Positions 9,386 to 18,959 of a stretch of DNA of 64,000 nt are shown in pieces. A program made the translations under genes and the position numbers. Each line of letters opens with the position of its first letter. Within the stretch, counting starts at the first letter, position 1. Source of the DNA: an uncultured Duncaniella sp. (GTDB lineage Bacteria > Bacteroidota > Bacteroidia > Bacteroidales > Muribaculaceae); assembly GCA_910578515.1 (NCBI GenBank), contig CAJTQR010000006.1, forward strand, positions 1-64,000. The letters are read 5' to 3'. A model generated the notes under the pieces. That model ran no database searches. It saw only the letters and a list, made by a program, of their open reading frames with translations, and was not told the origin of the DNA.

Positions 9386-11329
9386 ATGAAAATCAATATT
9401 CATAATACAATATATCGTCCTCTTGCAATTGCCTTGACAGCAGGCGCATTGTCCGCGTGCGACTATCTGGATGTCGTGCCACCCGAAACGGCTGACATGG
9501 AGGACACAATGAAGGACAAACAGGATGCTTTAGGTTTCTTATACAGTGCCTATTCTCTCGTTGGCCAGAATCATGGCGTGGGCTCGTTGGGAGCACACGA
9601 AAGTTCAACCGATGAATTTGTTAATCCCCTGTTGTGGGGACGACTCGGTCAGGTCACATCCTGGAACCAGTTGTCATCAACCACAAATTCCAACAACGGC
9701 CTGTTTCAGTTGCCTTGGGTTGTGACATACGATGCTCTTGGTCAAGTGCATCTTTTTGAAAAAATCCTGTCGGAGACATATCCCAAGGAGGTCACTGCCA
9801 ACGACCGTGCGCGATGGAACGCCGAGGTGAAATTCCTCAATGCCTACTACCATTTCCGTCTGTTGGAAAACTATGGCCCCATACCCATAATAGACCATTA
9901 TTACAGCACATCCACTGCGAAAGAGGATATTCCCGGACGCTCACACTTTGATTATTGTGTGGATCGTATCGTGGATTGGCTTGATGAAGCGGCCTTTGTA
10001 CTTCCCGCAACTGTGGAGACATCTGAACTCGGACGCGCCACATCCACTGCCTGCAAGGCCTTGAAAGGTCGTGTGCTTCTATATGCTGCATCACCGTTAT
10101 GGAACGGCTCTTTCCCCAATCCTAATTGGCGTAACGCAAATTACGAAACTCCGGGTTATGGCACCGAACTTGTCAGCACATCTTACAGCCGTGACAAGTG
10201 GGAACGTGCACGCACCGCTTGTGAAGAAGCCATTGCTGCGGCTTTGGGAGCAGGCAACCGCTCATTCTATACACTCGAAGCCTCCGAAATGCAACGTATG
10301 TCGGAGAATGTCCCTCTGCCCGACATCCCCGGCACCGACGATGAGTTCAAGAAAAAGGTTATGAAAATGAGATATGCCATGAACGCTGTGGAGACCGAAG
10401 GCAACCGCGAGATTGTGTGGGGCGTAATCTCCAATCCGGATTCATATATATTCTGGCAGGCGGACGCGTATCCTCATAACATATTGTCGCTGAATGGTGG
10501 CGGTAACGGTGGTGGCATATGCGCTATGGCTCCATTGCTCTACGCCGCAGAACACTTCTACACACGTAACGGTATTCTTCCGAAGGATGACTACGAGATT
10601 CCTAACTCCGAATGGTTCCGGTCGGCAGGATATTATGGACGTGAGGATATAATCAAACTCAATGACAAACGCGAGCCTCGTTTTTATGCATGGCTTTCAT
10701 TTGACGGAGATGAATACTCATCATTGATTCGCAATGGACAGCCTCTGATAATTGACACCAAGAGTTCAACGGCACAAGGCTATAACCCTGAGATGTTTAA
10801 CCGCGACAACAATGCAACTGGCTATTATCTCAAAAAATGGTGTCAGCCTAACGTGTCATGGAATAACGACGGATCTTTGAACGCCCGTCAGGTGCCGGCT
10901 CCTCTTATCCGTCTGTCAGAACTGTATCTCAATCTCGCAGAGTGTGAGGCAGAACTTGAGCATACCGACGCCGCTCTCGATGCTCTGAACGAAGTGCGCC
11001 GTCATGCCGGAATAAAAGAACTGACATCAGGCGACCTTTCGGGTATGACACTACGCGATTGGGTGCGCAATGAACGTTTCGTGGAGTTGTTTGCCGAAGG
11101 TCATCGCTATTACGATACACGCCGTTGGATGATTGCACCCAATGTGCTCCGCAGCGGTGTACGCGAAGGCCTCAATGCCATTGCCAAAAAAGATCCTACT
11201 TTCGAGGAGTTTAATCAAAGGATAAAAGTCGATCAACCTTTCCAATGGGATGACCGCATGTATCTTCTGCCTATCCCTTCAAGCGAGATTTACAATAATC
11301 CTCAGCTCGTGCAGTCTCCGGGCTACTAA
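9386..11329 (+). CDS. SusD/RagB-family glycan-binding lipoprotein
   Basis: A 647-residue surface lipoprotein (lipobox LSAC, C25) that lids the SusC barrel and captures substrate. It has the SusD helical TPR-like scaffold, the motif AEVKFLNAYYHFRLLENYGPIP near residues 145-165 (compare RAFRAYYYFxLVxxYGxVP), and the C-terminal ERFVELFAEGHRYYDTRRW typical of the family. It is slightly longer than average. Downstream spacing of 18 bp places it in the same operon as SusC. Confidence 0.95.
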   Translation: MKINIHNTIYRPLAIALTAGALSACDYLDVVPPETADMEDTMKDKQDALGFLYSAYSLVGQNHGVGSLGAHESSTDEFVNPLLWGRLGQVTSWNQLSSTTNSNNGLFQLPWVVTYDALGQVHLFEKILSETYPKEVTANDRARWNAEVKFLNAYYHFRLLENYGPIPIIDHYYSTSTAKEDIPGRSHFDYCVDRIVDWLDEAAFVLPATVETSELGRATSTACKALKGRVLLYAASPLWNGSFPNPNWRNANYETPGYGTELVSTSYSRDKWERARTACEEAIAAALGAGNRSFYTLEASEMQRMSENVPLPDIPGTDDEFKKKVMKMRYAMNAVETEGNREIVWGVISNPDSYIFWQADAYPHNILSLNGGGNGGGICAMAPLLYAAEHFYTRNGILPKDDYEIPNSEWFRSAGYYGREDIIKLNDKREPRFYAWLSFDGDEYSSLIRNGQPLIIDTKSSTAQGYNPEMFNRDNNATGYYLKKWCQPNVSWNNDGSLNARQVPAPLIRLSELYLNLAECEAELEHTDAALDALNEVRRHAGIKELTSGDLSGMTLRDWVRNERFVELFAEGHRYYDTRRWMIAPNVLRSGVREGLNAIAKKDPTFEEFNQRIKVDQPFQWDDRMYLLPIPSSEIYNNPQLVQSPGY

Positions 11330-11347
11330 TCTATAAATGAAAGAAAT

Positions 11348-12922
11348 ATGAATAAGTATATTTTTGCATTAGTGACATCGGGTGCTGTGATGGCCGGCTC
11401 CTTGAGCTCGTGCGGTGACCTTGACGGAGACTATGCGAGCATCGTTCCTGAGCAGTATCACACAATCCTTTCTTTGAAGGAATCCGGTGTCAAGGAGGTC
11501 AATATGTCGGTTGCCGATGGTAATTATACATATGAGGTTGCCGTGCTCAAAGGTGGCGTTGACAAGGATGCTGTCACCGATGTGATGATAGAGACCCCCA
11601 CACAGGAGTGGGTGGATGAGCATTATAACGAGAAACAAGGCACCAATTATAAGGTGTTGCCGGCGTCGATGTACACGGTCACCGACTATCACTTGAAAAT
11701 CCAACCGGGGCAGAGTGGAAAATCAGCGTTCATAACATTTGATGCTGAGAAAATCTACGCAGCCATGCAACAGCAGGAGAATCTTGACAGGACACTTGTG
11801 CTGCCTGTAACTATCCAAAGCGAAGGCAATCAGATAAATCCCGACAAGAATACAGTGCTGTTGCAATGTTCGGTGACTCCGGTCGTGATTTCATTTGAGA
11901 GTGGTTCGCAGAATATCATGATACCCGATAATGAATCGGTGTTTACCGACAGGTTCATTGTTGAAAAGCGTGGCGATGCCGAGACAAAGGTGCGTTTTGA
12001 AGTGATGTCACAGCAATATCTTGATGAGCATTACAGTATTCCTGAGGGAGTGAGCTACAAGGCCCTTTCTGCCGATATGTATCAGATGCAACCGACAGCT
12101 GTCGTTGAAGCCTCTGAGCAATATTATAGCCACCCGGTTATATTCGATGTGGATAAAATCAAAAATGCTGCCGATAACTCAACACTCGTTCTTCCGTTGA
12201 TTCTGATTTCCGAGACCACATCGTCGGTGGTTGACCGTTCGGAAATGCTTCTGATATGCACTTTCCATAATTATGAGATGCGTGCTCTGACAAACAAAGA
12301 CAGCTGGAGTGTCGTCTATGGTACCATAGCCATGCCATTTGGTCCATATGCCAAAATGTTTGACGGCAATGATGACTCCGATGGTTGGATGGGCTTCATC
12401 AACGATGGATTCCCCGGCAGTCAGAATTTGGGCAAGCCATATGTGGTGCTGGATCTTGGAGGTAAGGTCATGCTTGGTGAGTGTGGCGTACAATTAGGAT
12501 TTAATGGAGACGCTTGGGATGTAATGCCCACGGATGTCGAGTTTTATGTTTCGGAAGATATTGAGATCGATCCGGCTCTTACTTCTGCCGAATGGGATTT
12601 GTTAAATGCACGAGGCAACTATGGTGATGCCGGTAATCTCAGTCAGGATTATCTTACATTGCACAATCGTCTGCATGACTTTGATGAAACGATAGAATGG
12701 ACCAAGGTCGGAGCGATAACCGGGCATAGTGTGGAACCCTCGGCAACAGGCCAGTTCTGGGTATCTTTGCCTCAGAATATATTGTCAAGAAATCTCCGTA
12801 CCCGCTACTTGAAGATTGTAGCGACTCCGGCTATATATGGCACTACTCCGGGTGACCGTACCAAAATCAATGAGGTGCATCTGAAAGTGGTGACATCCAT
12901 CGACGGTGAACCTGTGGAATAA
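11348..12922 (+). CDS. Surface glycan-binding lipoprotein (tandem DUF1735, discoidin-like)
   Basis: A 524-residue lipoprotein (C22 in LSSC). Two similar beta-sandwich modules of the BT_3987/DUF1735 type (about 35-175 and 178-310; both contain the QEWVDEHYN/QQYLDEHYS and Y-LP/SADMY patterns) precede a C-terminal discoidin-like domain (about 316-520). The last module matches the C-terminus of the lipoprotein at 3152, so one carbohydrate-binding module was probably copied between two surface proteins of the locus. Position directly after susD is where SusE/SGBP proteins lie. Its ligand cannot be read from sequence. Confidence 0.82.
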   Translation: MNKYIFALVTSGAVMAGSLSSCGDLDGDYASIVPEQYHTILSLKESGVKEVNMSVADGNYTYEVAVLKGGVDKDAVTDVMIETPTQEWVDEHYNEKQGTNYKVLPASMYTVTDYHLKIQPGQSGKSAFITFDAEKIYAAMQQQENLDRTLVLPVTIQSEGNQINPDKNTVLLQCSVTPVVISFESGSQNIMIPDNESVFTDRFIVEKRGDAETKVRFEVMSQQYLDEHYSIPEGVSYKALSADMYQMQPTAVVEASEQYYSHPVIFDVDKIKNAADNSTLVLPLILISETTSSVVDRSEMLLICTFHNYEMRALTNKDSWSVVYGTIAMPFGPYAKMFDGNDDSDGWMGFINDGFPGSQNLGKPYVVLDLGGKVMLGECGVQLGFNGDAWDVMPTDVEFYVSEDIEIDPALTSAEWDLLNARGNYGDAGNLSQDYLTLHNRLHDFDETIEWTKVGAITGHSVEPSATGQFWVSLPQNILSRNLRTRYLKIVATPAIYGTTPGDRTKINEVHLKVVTSIDGEPVE

Positions 12923-12940
12923 CCAAAAGTCAGTTTAACA

Positions 12941-15001
12941 ATGAGAATAATATCAAAAATATCATCCATTGTTGCCGCGATACTGTTTTCGGCTGTGACA
13001 TCATCAGTCATAGCCGGAAATGGCGGCGGCCACCACCGATGGCAAATTGCCGAGGACGGCTCCATCAACTGGCTTGTTGACGGACGTATCCCACACTATG
13101 ATCACATCGAAATGAGTGGTGAGAAAGTATCGGCTGTGCTGCGCTATGGTGTCAATCCTGACGGAAGTTTCTCATACGAGCGGTCGGTTGTATGGCCTAT
13201 GCTGCGCACCGTTCCGAATGACACCCATGCAAGTCTGACGCGTCGTTTCGCTCACGACTTCCTCGCATCGGTGATGGTTGACCGCCTTTCACTGAATAAT
13301 GAGAAAGTGGAGAGCATGCGTCTTGATGGCAAACTTACAGTGAAAAGTCAGTTTACCGCAGGCCACAACCGGGCCGTAAGGGAAAACTTGCGTCTGCGTC
13401 CTGCCGTGGAAGTCACAAGGGTAATATTCCCGTCAACAACCTTGCCCGTGTTGTGCGAGGAATATACTATCAAGAATATTGGCGGAAAAGAACTTGAAAT
13501 TGTAATTCCTGCCCAACGACTTGTATATAACACTCCGGCAAACCAAGGCACAGAGGGAGTATATACGCTTGTGGCGTCAACCACAAATACCTCAGACATT
13601 ACAGCTGTAATCATGCCGGGCGAAAGTGTGTCGTTCGGAGCATCGGTTCAAGGTCATAAATCATCCGAAAAGGAACTCACTCCTGATATTTCTGCGGAAA
13701 TGGCTTTCCGTGAGGCATTTGTCAATGAGGTCAGCAATTCATTGGTCTTTGACAGCCCGGACAATGTTGTCAATACACAGTTTGCATTTGCCAAAATCAG
13801 AGCGGCTGAAAGTATTTTCAGGACTAAGGGCGGATTAATGCAGTCGCCCGGCGGTGAGGCATATTATGCAGCTATATGGGCCAATGATCAGGCTGAATAC
13901 ATCAATCCATTCTTTCCTTTCCTCGGATATGAAAAAGGAAATGAGTCGGCAGTAAATGCTTTCAGACATTTCGCCCGATTCATGAACGATGAATACCGGT
14001 GTATCCCCAGCTCGATAATTGCCGAAGGTGATGGTTATTGGAACGGTGCCGGCGATCGTGGTGATTGTGCTATGATAGCATACGGAGCTTCACGTTACGC
14101 GCTTGCTTCAGGCAACAGGCATGAGGCTGAGGAACTTTTCCCTTTGATTGAATGGTGTCTTGAATACTGTCGCCGGCTGCTCAATGAAGCCGGAGTTGTG
14201 AAATCTGATAGCGATGAACTTGAAAACCGTTTTCCATCGGGGGATGCCAACCTATGTACATCCACATTATATTATGATGCCCTGATTTCAGCAGTATATC
14301 TTGCTGACGGGATTGGGAAAACTGAAAATGCAAAATCATATCGCGATGAAGCTGCGTCCATGCGTGACGCCATAGAGAACTATTTCGGAGCCAATGTGGA
14401 GGGTTTTGATACATATCGCTACTATGATGGCAATGATGTGTTGCGCTCGTGGATATGTATGCCCCTTGTTACAGGGATTTTCGACCGGGCCTCAGGTACT
14501 GTTGACGCTCTGCTTTCGCCAAAGTTGCTTACCGATGACGGTTTGCTGACGCAGAGTGGCACCGAGACTTTCTGGGATCGCTCCACGCTCTATGCTCTAC
14601 GTGGAATATTTGCCGCCGGAGAGCGAGCCAAAGCTCTTGATTTTCTGTCGCATTATTCAGCCACACGTCTGTTAGGTGAGCATGTGCCATATCCTATTGA
14701 AGCATGGCCGGAGGGAAACCAGCGTCATCTCTCTACTGAAAGTGCTCTTTACTGTCGCATCATCACCGAGGGCCTTTTCGGAATACGCCCCACAGGATTA
14801 CATTCATTTGATGTAACACCGCAGCTCCCCGACGGATGGGATAGCATGTCATTGAGAAATGTGAAGGCTTTTGGTGCCGGAGCGTTCGACATAAATGTGG
14901 TCAGGGACGGCAATGGGATTGTCATGACTGTCATGAGAGAGGGTAGGACCATGGCAAAACGCAAGTCAGACAACGGAAAAACTATTTCTATTAAAATTTA
15001 G
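12941..15001 (+). CDS. Six-hairpin glycosidase-like protein, family unassigned
   Basis: A 686-residue exported protein (signal peptide about 1-25, no lipobox cysteine). An N-terminal beta-rich part (about 30-250) is followed by a predicted (alpha/alpha)6 barrel (about 255-640) with aromatic and acidic motifs AAIWANDQAEYINPFFPF, EGDGYWNGAGDRGD and YPIEAWPEGNQRHLSTESA, and a closing GIRPTG segment like those ending GH65/GH94 and other barrel glycosidases. The architecture suggests a glycoside hydrolase or phosphorylase acting in the periplasm or outer membrane. I cannot place it in a CAZy family; acidic candidates are the Asp in WANDQ and the Glu residues in IEAWPEG and STESA. It is embedded 18 and 14 bp from its neighbours. 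Confidence 0.65.
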   Translation: MRIISKISSIVAAILFSAVTSSVIAGNGGGHHRWQIAEDGSINWLVDGRIPHYDHIEMSGEKVSAVLRYGVNPDGSFSYERSVVWPMLRTVPNDTHASLTRRFAHDFLASVMVDRLSLNNEKVESMRLDGKLTVKSQFTAGHNRAVRENLRLRPAVEVTRVIFPSTTLPVLCEEYTIKNIGGKELEIVIPAQRLVYNTPANQGTEGVYTLVASTTNTSDITAVIMPGESVSFGASVQGHKSSEKELTPDISAEMAFREAFVNEVSNSLVFDSPDNVVNTQFAFAKIRAAESIFRTKGGLMQSPGGEAYYAAIWANDQAEYINPFFPFLGYEKGNESAVNAFRHFARFMNDEYRCIPSSIIAEGDGYWNGAGDRGDCAMIAYGASRYALASGNRHEAEELFPLIEWCLEYCRRLLNEAGVVKSDSDELENRFPSGDANLCTSTLYYDALISAVYLADGIGKTENAKSYRDEAASMRDAIENYFGANVEGFDTYRYYDGNDVLRSWICMPLVTGIFDRASGTVDALLSPKLLTDDGLLTQSGTETFWDRSTLYALRGIFAAGERAKALDFLSHYSATRLLGEHVPYPIEAWPEGNQRHLSTESALYCRIITEGLFGIRPTGLHSFDVTPQLPDGWDSMSLRNVKAFGAGAFDINVVRDGNGIVMTVMREGRTMAKRKSDNGKTISIKI

Positions 15002-15015
15002 CAACTTATATCTAT

Positions 15016-16527
15016 ATGATGAAAATAATAAAATCCATACTTCGTACTGTATTGCCGGCAACGGCACTTTTGGCTACTATGACAGCTCTTGCCGCTTGCA
15101 GTGAAAATGAAGATATACCTGTGGCTAAGGAAGTGCCGCAGCTCCCTGATTGGGACGATAATATTTCAGGTGAGGTCTATGATTATACGGTGACCATGGC
15201 CCCTGAACGCCCTTATATGCACCGCTATGACAAGACCATGGTCACAAAGCTGTTTATGTCTCGGCCGGACGGGCAGGGCGGTTCAAATGTTGGACTTACA
15301 TTTGCTGACGCACTCGATGTCATCAAAGGTCTTGACAATTTGAGCCGGGGACTGCCTAAAATCGTTTATCTCATCGGTTGGCAATACGAGGGACATGACT
15401 GCAAATATCCCGCTTTCCATCAATTCAACGAAGCGTTGAAACGCCCCGAGGATGCCACAGCCCGCGAAAGTTATCTTTGGTTACAACAAGAGGCCAAGAA
15501 ATACAACACTACGGTTTCAGTACATGTACTTCTGATGGACGGTTACACAGACTCGCCGCTTTGGCATGAATATGTAAAAAATGATTATCTATGTCTTGAT
15601 GCGGCAGGACTCTTCATGCAACGGGCAGTTTATAATGGTTTGCCTATGTATGATGTGAATATCTGTAATGAATGGCAGAAAGGTGCCTTACAGAAAAGAT
15701 TGGATGAACTTGCCGAACTGGCAAATCTTGCTGACGCCAAAACCGTGCATTTCGACGCGTTTTTCGGACGTGAAAGCCCATATCATGGCACGACGGTGGC
15801 ACAGATGGAAACGACTATGCGTAAGGTGCTGCGTTATATGCGCAATCATGATATAGATGTGACTGCCGAATTTTATCACAACAATGGCGAGAGGATTGAC
15901 CCGATGTTTGGACTTCAAGCCGGTGCGTGGTGGATGGATTTGACCTCAGCAGAAAGAGCTGTATTGCCTCCGACTCTTGTTTCGGGTGGCCGAGAGGGAT
16001 TGTTTGGCAATAATGTATGGAGCGAGGAAGCGTTCTTGTTCGGAGATAATTATCCTGCCGAAGATGATTTCAATTGGGTTGACCTGCATCCTGAGCGAAG
16101 TTGGAAAACCGCATGGAATTCGGCCAAACTCGGTATCGCCACTCACTCTATTCCCTACATGTATTTCAATTGTCATAAAGTCATAGAGTATAACAGTACC
16201 AATAAGACAGCCACTTATAGCGATGGTCTTGTGGCTGACTTCAAAAATCTGACAGTCACGCACAATGGAGTAATTCTGCGCGATCACGACAATACATTCT
16301 TCCCTCTTCCGTGGGTAACCGATCATAAGGAGATTGTGGCTTATTCCAAGAATGGTTATGGGAAACGACGTTGGACTCTTCCGGCCGATTGGGCCGGAGT
16401 GACACAGGTCTCTATCTCAACCGTGACTTCTGATGGCCTTGAAAATACTTATACACTGCCTGTCGAGAACAATACTGTGACTCTGACGCTTGATGCAAAC
16501 ACAATGCTCTCAATTCAACCTGAATGA
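15016..16527 (+). CDS. GH101-like (endo-alpha-N-acetylgalactosaminidase-like) lipoprotein
   Basis: A 503-residue lipoprotein (lipobox LAAC, C28) with a TIM-barrel sequence of the type annotated endo-alpha-N-acetylgalactosaminidase family in Bacteroidetes: FADALDVIKGLDNLSRGLPK, YLIGWQYEGHDCKYPAF, and strand-end motifs VHFDAFF and VTAEFYH. D247 and E285 are the best nucleophile and acid/base candidates by analogy with GH101 (Asp nucleophile, Glu acid/base). True GH101 enzymes are much larger and cut the mucin core-1 O-glycan; this short relative may have another substrate. It probably sits at the outer membrane. Its stop overlaps the next start by four bases (ATGA), suggesting translational coupling. 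Confidence 0.72.
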   Translation: MMKIIKSILRTVLPATALLATMTALAACSENEDIPVAKEVPQLPDWDDNISGEVYDYTVTMAPERPYMHRYDKTMVTKLFMSRPDGQGGSNVGLTFADALDVIKGLDNLSRGLPKIVYLIGWQYEGHDCKYPAFHQFNEALKRPEDATARESYLWLQQEAKKYNTTVSVHVLLMDGYTDSPLWHEYVKNDYLCLDAAGLFMQRAVYNGLPMYDVNICNEWQKGALQKRLDELAELANLADAKTVHFDAFFGRESPYHGTTVAQMETTMRKVLRYMRNHDIDVTAEFYHNNGERIDPMFGLQAGAWWMDLTSAERAVLPPTLVSGGREGLFGNNVWSEEAFLFGDNYPAEDDFNWVDLHPERSWKTAWNSAKLGIATHSIPYMYFNCHKVIEYNSTNKTATYSDGLVADFKNLTVTHNGVILRDHDNTFFPLPWVTDHKEIVAYSKNGYGKRRWTLPADWAGVTQVSISTVTSDGLENTYTLPVENNTVTLTLDANTMLSIQPE

Positions 16528-18959
16528 CAATGATTCTGAAATCACTGCTATCCTTAACATTCATGCTTACTGCTGCCGGCCTTTGTGCCGGTAGCGTATT
16601 GCGTGCGCCTGCATATCCACTTATTACGATTGACCCTTACACCAATATATGGTCGATGTCCGACACGTTGTACTCCGATGCCACACGCCATTGGACAGGT
16701 GCCGAGCATCCGATTAAAGGTGTGCTCACGGTCGATGGGGTCGGTTACAGGTTTATGGGAACCGATTTTATAACCGCTGAATCGATAGCCCCGACATCTG
16801 AGTGGGGCGAGTGGGAGGCTAAGTACACATTTTCAGCACCTGAAGCCGACTGGTTTCAACCTGACTATGACGATTCGTCTTGGAGTGTCGGTAGTGGAGC
16901 TTTTGCAACCGAAAACACCGGTGGTAAACCTGTCATGATACGTAATGAGTTTTGCAAAGTCGGAGGCAACACCTCGTGGACAACTGAGGACATATGGATT
17001 CGCAGAACAGTTGAGTTGCCTGAGGATATAAAATTCAAGGATGTGTATGTGGAATATACCCATGATGATGGGGCTGAAATCTACATCAATGGAATCAGGG
17101 TTGTTGATACCGGAGCCAAAGATGGAGAACATCAGCGCGAAAAATTGCCTATCGATGTTGTGGCAAATCTTCATCCTGGCAAAAACATCATGGCCGTTCA
17201 TTGCCGGAACACAGGTGGCTACGGTGCCATCGACTTCGGCCTTTCAGCTCAGGAAAAGCGTGTGCAGAGGGATACACGCACGGCTCATCAGACTTTTGTA
17301 AAAATTCTCCCTACACAGACCATATATGGATTTGAATGTGGAGGCGTGAATCTGCGGCTGACGTTTACCGCTCCATTCCTTCCAGATAATCTCGAACTTG
17401 CCTCACGTCCGATAAATTATATATCCTATGACGTGACATCATCCGATGGCAAGGCGCATGATGTGAAGATTCGGTTTGAAGTATCACCCGTCCTTTCCAT
17501 GGATTATCCCGGCCATCCCACAGTTGAGAAAATTGAAACCGTAGGAAATCTCACGCTTCTTGGCAGTGGAACAACTACTCAGAATGTGTTGGAGAAATGG
17601 GGTGATGACCGTCGTATCGACTGGGGATATGTATATCTGTGCGCGGATAGCCGTAACACATCTTTCAGCATTGATGATAAACGTCTTTCGATGATACGTT
17701 CATTGGGCAATGTGAAAAAGTCCTCGGGATATATGATGCTTGGTTATGACGATATTTGCTCTATTCAGTATCTCGGTACCGATTTGCGTCCTTATTGGAA
17801 CCGGACGGGGCACGAGACCATAATCTCTCAATTCAAGAAAGCATCCGATGACTATGCCGGACTCATACGTCAATGCGAGAAGTTTGACCGACAGTTGATG
17901 TCTGACGCTACTGCTGCCGGAGGGAAAGAGTATGCCGATCTTTGCGCTTTAGCATGGCGACAGACTTTTGCCGCTCATAAGCTGGTGGAGTCTCCGAAAG
18001 GGGAGTTGCTGTACTTGTCAAAAGAGAATTTCAGCAACGGTTCAATAGGAACGGTCGATCTTTCTTACCCGTCCGTGCCCATATTCCTGCTCTACAACCT
18101 CGACCTCGCTAAAGCTCTCATGAACCCGATATTTGACTATTGTGCCTCGGAGGGTTGGGATAAGCCTTTTGCGGCCCACGACATAGGACGTTACCCTCGT
18201 GCAAACGGTCAGAATTACGGCGGTGACATGCCTGTCGAGGAGAGTGGTAACATGCTTATCATGGCTGCTGCGATTGCCCGTGAGGAAGGAAATGCGGAAT
18301 ACGCGCTTAAACATTGGCCGGCACTGACACAATGGGTCAAGTATCTCGAAGAATATGGTTTTGATCCCGAAAACCAACTATGCACCGACGATTTTGCCGG
18401 ACATTTCGCCCACAATACAAATCTGTCGATAAAAGCCATTCTTGGAATTGCCGCATATGGCTACCTTGCGGGAATGGCCGGTGACACTGCTACTGAAAAG
18501 GAATACATGGATAAGGCACGGCAAATGGCCGCAAAGTGGGAAGTGATGGCTAATGATGGAGATCATTATCGCCTGACTTTTGATAAGCCTGATACATGGA
18601 GTCAAAAGTATAATCTTGTATGGGACAAATTATTCGGATGGAATGTATTCTCACCCGAAATAGCGCGAAAGGAGATTGCCTACTATCTTAAAAATCAGAA
18701 TCGTTACGGACTGCCCCTGGATAACCGTGCCGCCTATACCAAGACCGATTGGATTATCTGGACTGCGACAATGGCCGATAGTATCGACGATTTTAAATCT
18801 CTCGTGCAACCTGTATGGCTTTTCATGAACGAGACTCAGGATCGTGTGCCCATGTCCGATTGGATTTGGACCGATGCGCCTCACTCCCAACCGTTCAGAA
18901 ACCGTTCGGTCGTAGGTGCATATTTCATAAAACTGATGGATTTTAAAACAAGCAAGTGA
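16524..18959 (+). CDS. DUF4965/DUF1793 (glutaminase A-like) exported protein
   Basis: An 811-residue exported protein of the family named after fungal glutaminase A: DUF4964-like start (APAYPLITIDPYTNIWS, about 28-90), DUF5127 region (about 250-480), DUF4965 (about 480-650) and a C-terminal six-hairpin DUF1793 (about 655-805, with NLVWDKLFGWNVF, PLDNRAAYTKTDWIIWTA and MSDWIWT). A galactose-binding-like beta-sandwich is inserted at about 92-238 (DWFQPDYDDSSW, DDGAEIYINGI). The glutaminase label rests on fungal members; in a glycan locus next to five glycosidase-like genes a role on a glycan or glycoconjugate is more likely, but unproven. Confidence 0.8.
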   Translation: MTMILKSLLSLTFMLTAAGLCAGSVLRAPAYPLITIDPYTNIWSMSDTLYSDATRHWTGAEHPIKGVLTVDGVGYRFMGTDFITAESIAPTSEWGEWEAKYTFSAPEADWFQPDYDDSSWSVGSGAFATENTGGKPVMIRNEFCKVGGNTSWTTEDIWIRRTVELPEDIKFKDVYVEYTHDDGAEIYINGIRVVDTGAKDGEHQREKLPIDVVANLHPGKNIMAVHCRNTGGYGAIDFGLSAQEKRVQRDTRTAHQTFVKILPTQTIYGFECGGVNLRLTFTAPFLPDNLELASRPINYISYDVTSSDGKAHDVKIRFEVSPVLSMDYPGHPTVEKIETVGNLTLLGSGTTTQNVLEKWGDDRRIDWGYVYLCADSRNTSFSIDDKRLSMIRSLGNVKKSSGYMMLGYDDICSIQYLGTDLRPYWNRTGHETIISQFKKASDDYAGLIRQCEKFDRQLMSDATAAGGKEYADLCALAWRQTFAAHKLVESPKGELLYLSKENFSNGSIGTVDLSYPSVPIFLLYNLDLAKALMNPIFDYCASEGWDKPFAAHDIGRYPRANGQNYGGDMPVEESGNMLIMAAAIAREEGNAEYALKHWPALTQWVKYLEEYGFDPENQLCTDDFAGHFAHNTNLSIKAILGIAAYGYLAGMAGDTATEKEYMDKARQMAAKWEVMANDGDHYRLTFDKPDTWSQKYNLVWDKLFGWNVFSPEIARKEIAYYLKNQNRYGLPLDNRAAYTKTDWIIWTATMADSIDDFKSLVQPVWLFMNETQDRVPMSDWIWTDAPHSQPFRNRSVVGAYFIKLMDFKTSK

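Noticed and set aside
16524..18959. Functional call as glutaminase
   Set aside because: Only the domain family supports it; the operon context points to glycan work, so the call stays at family level.
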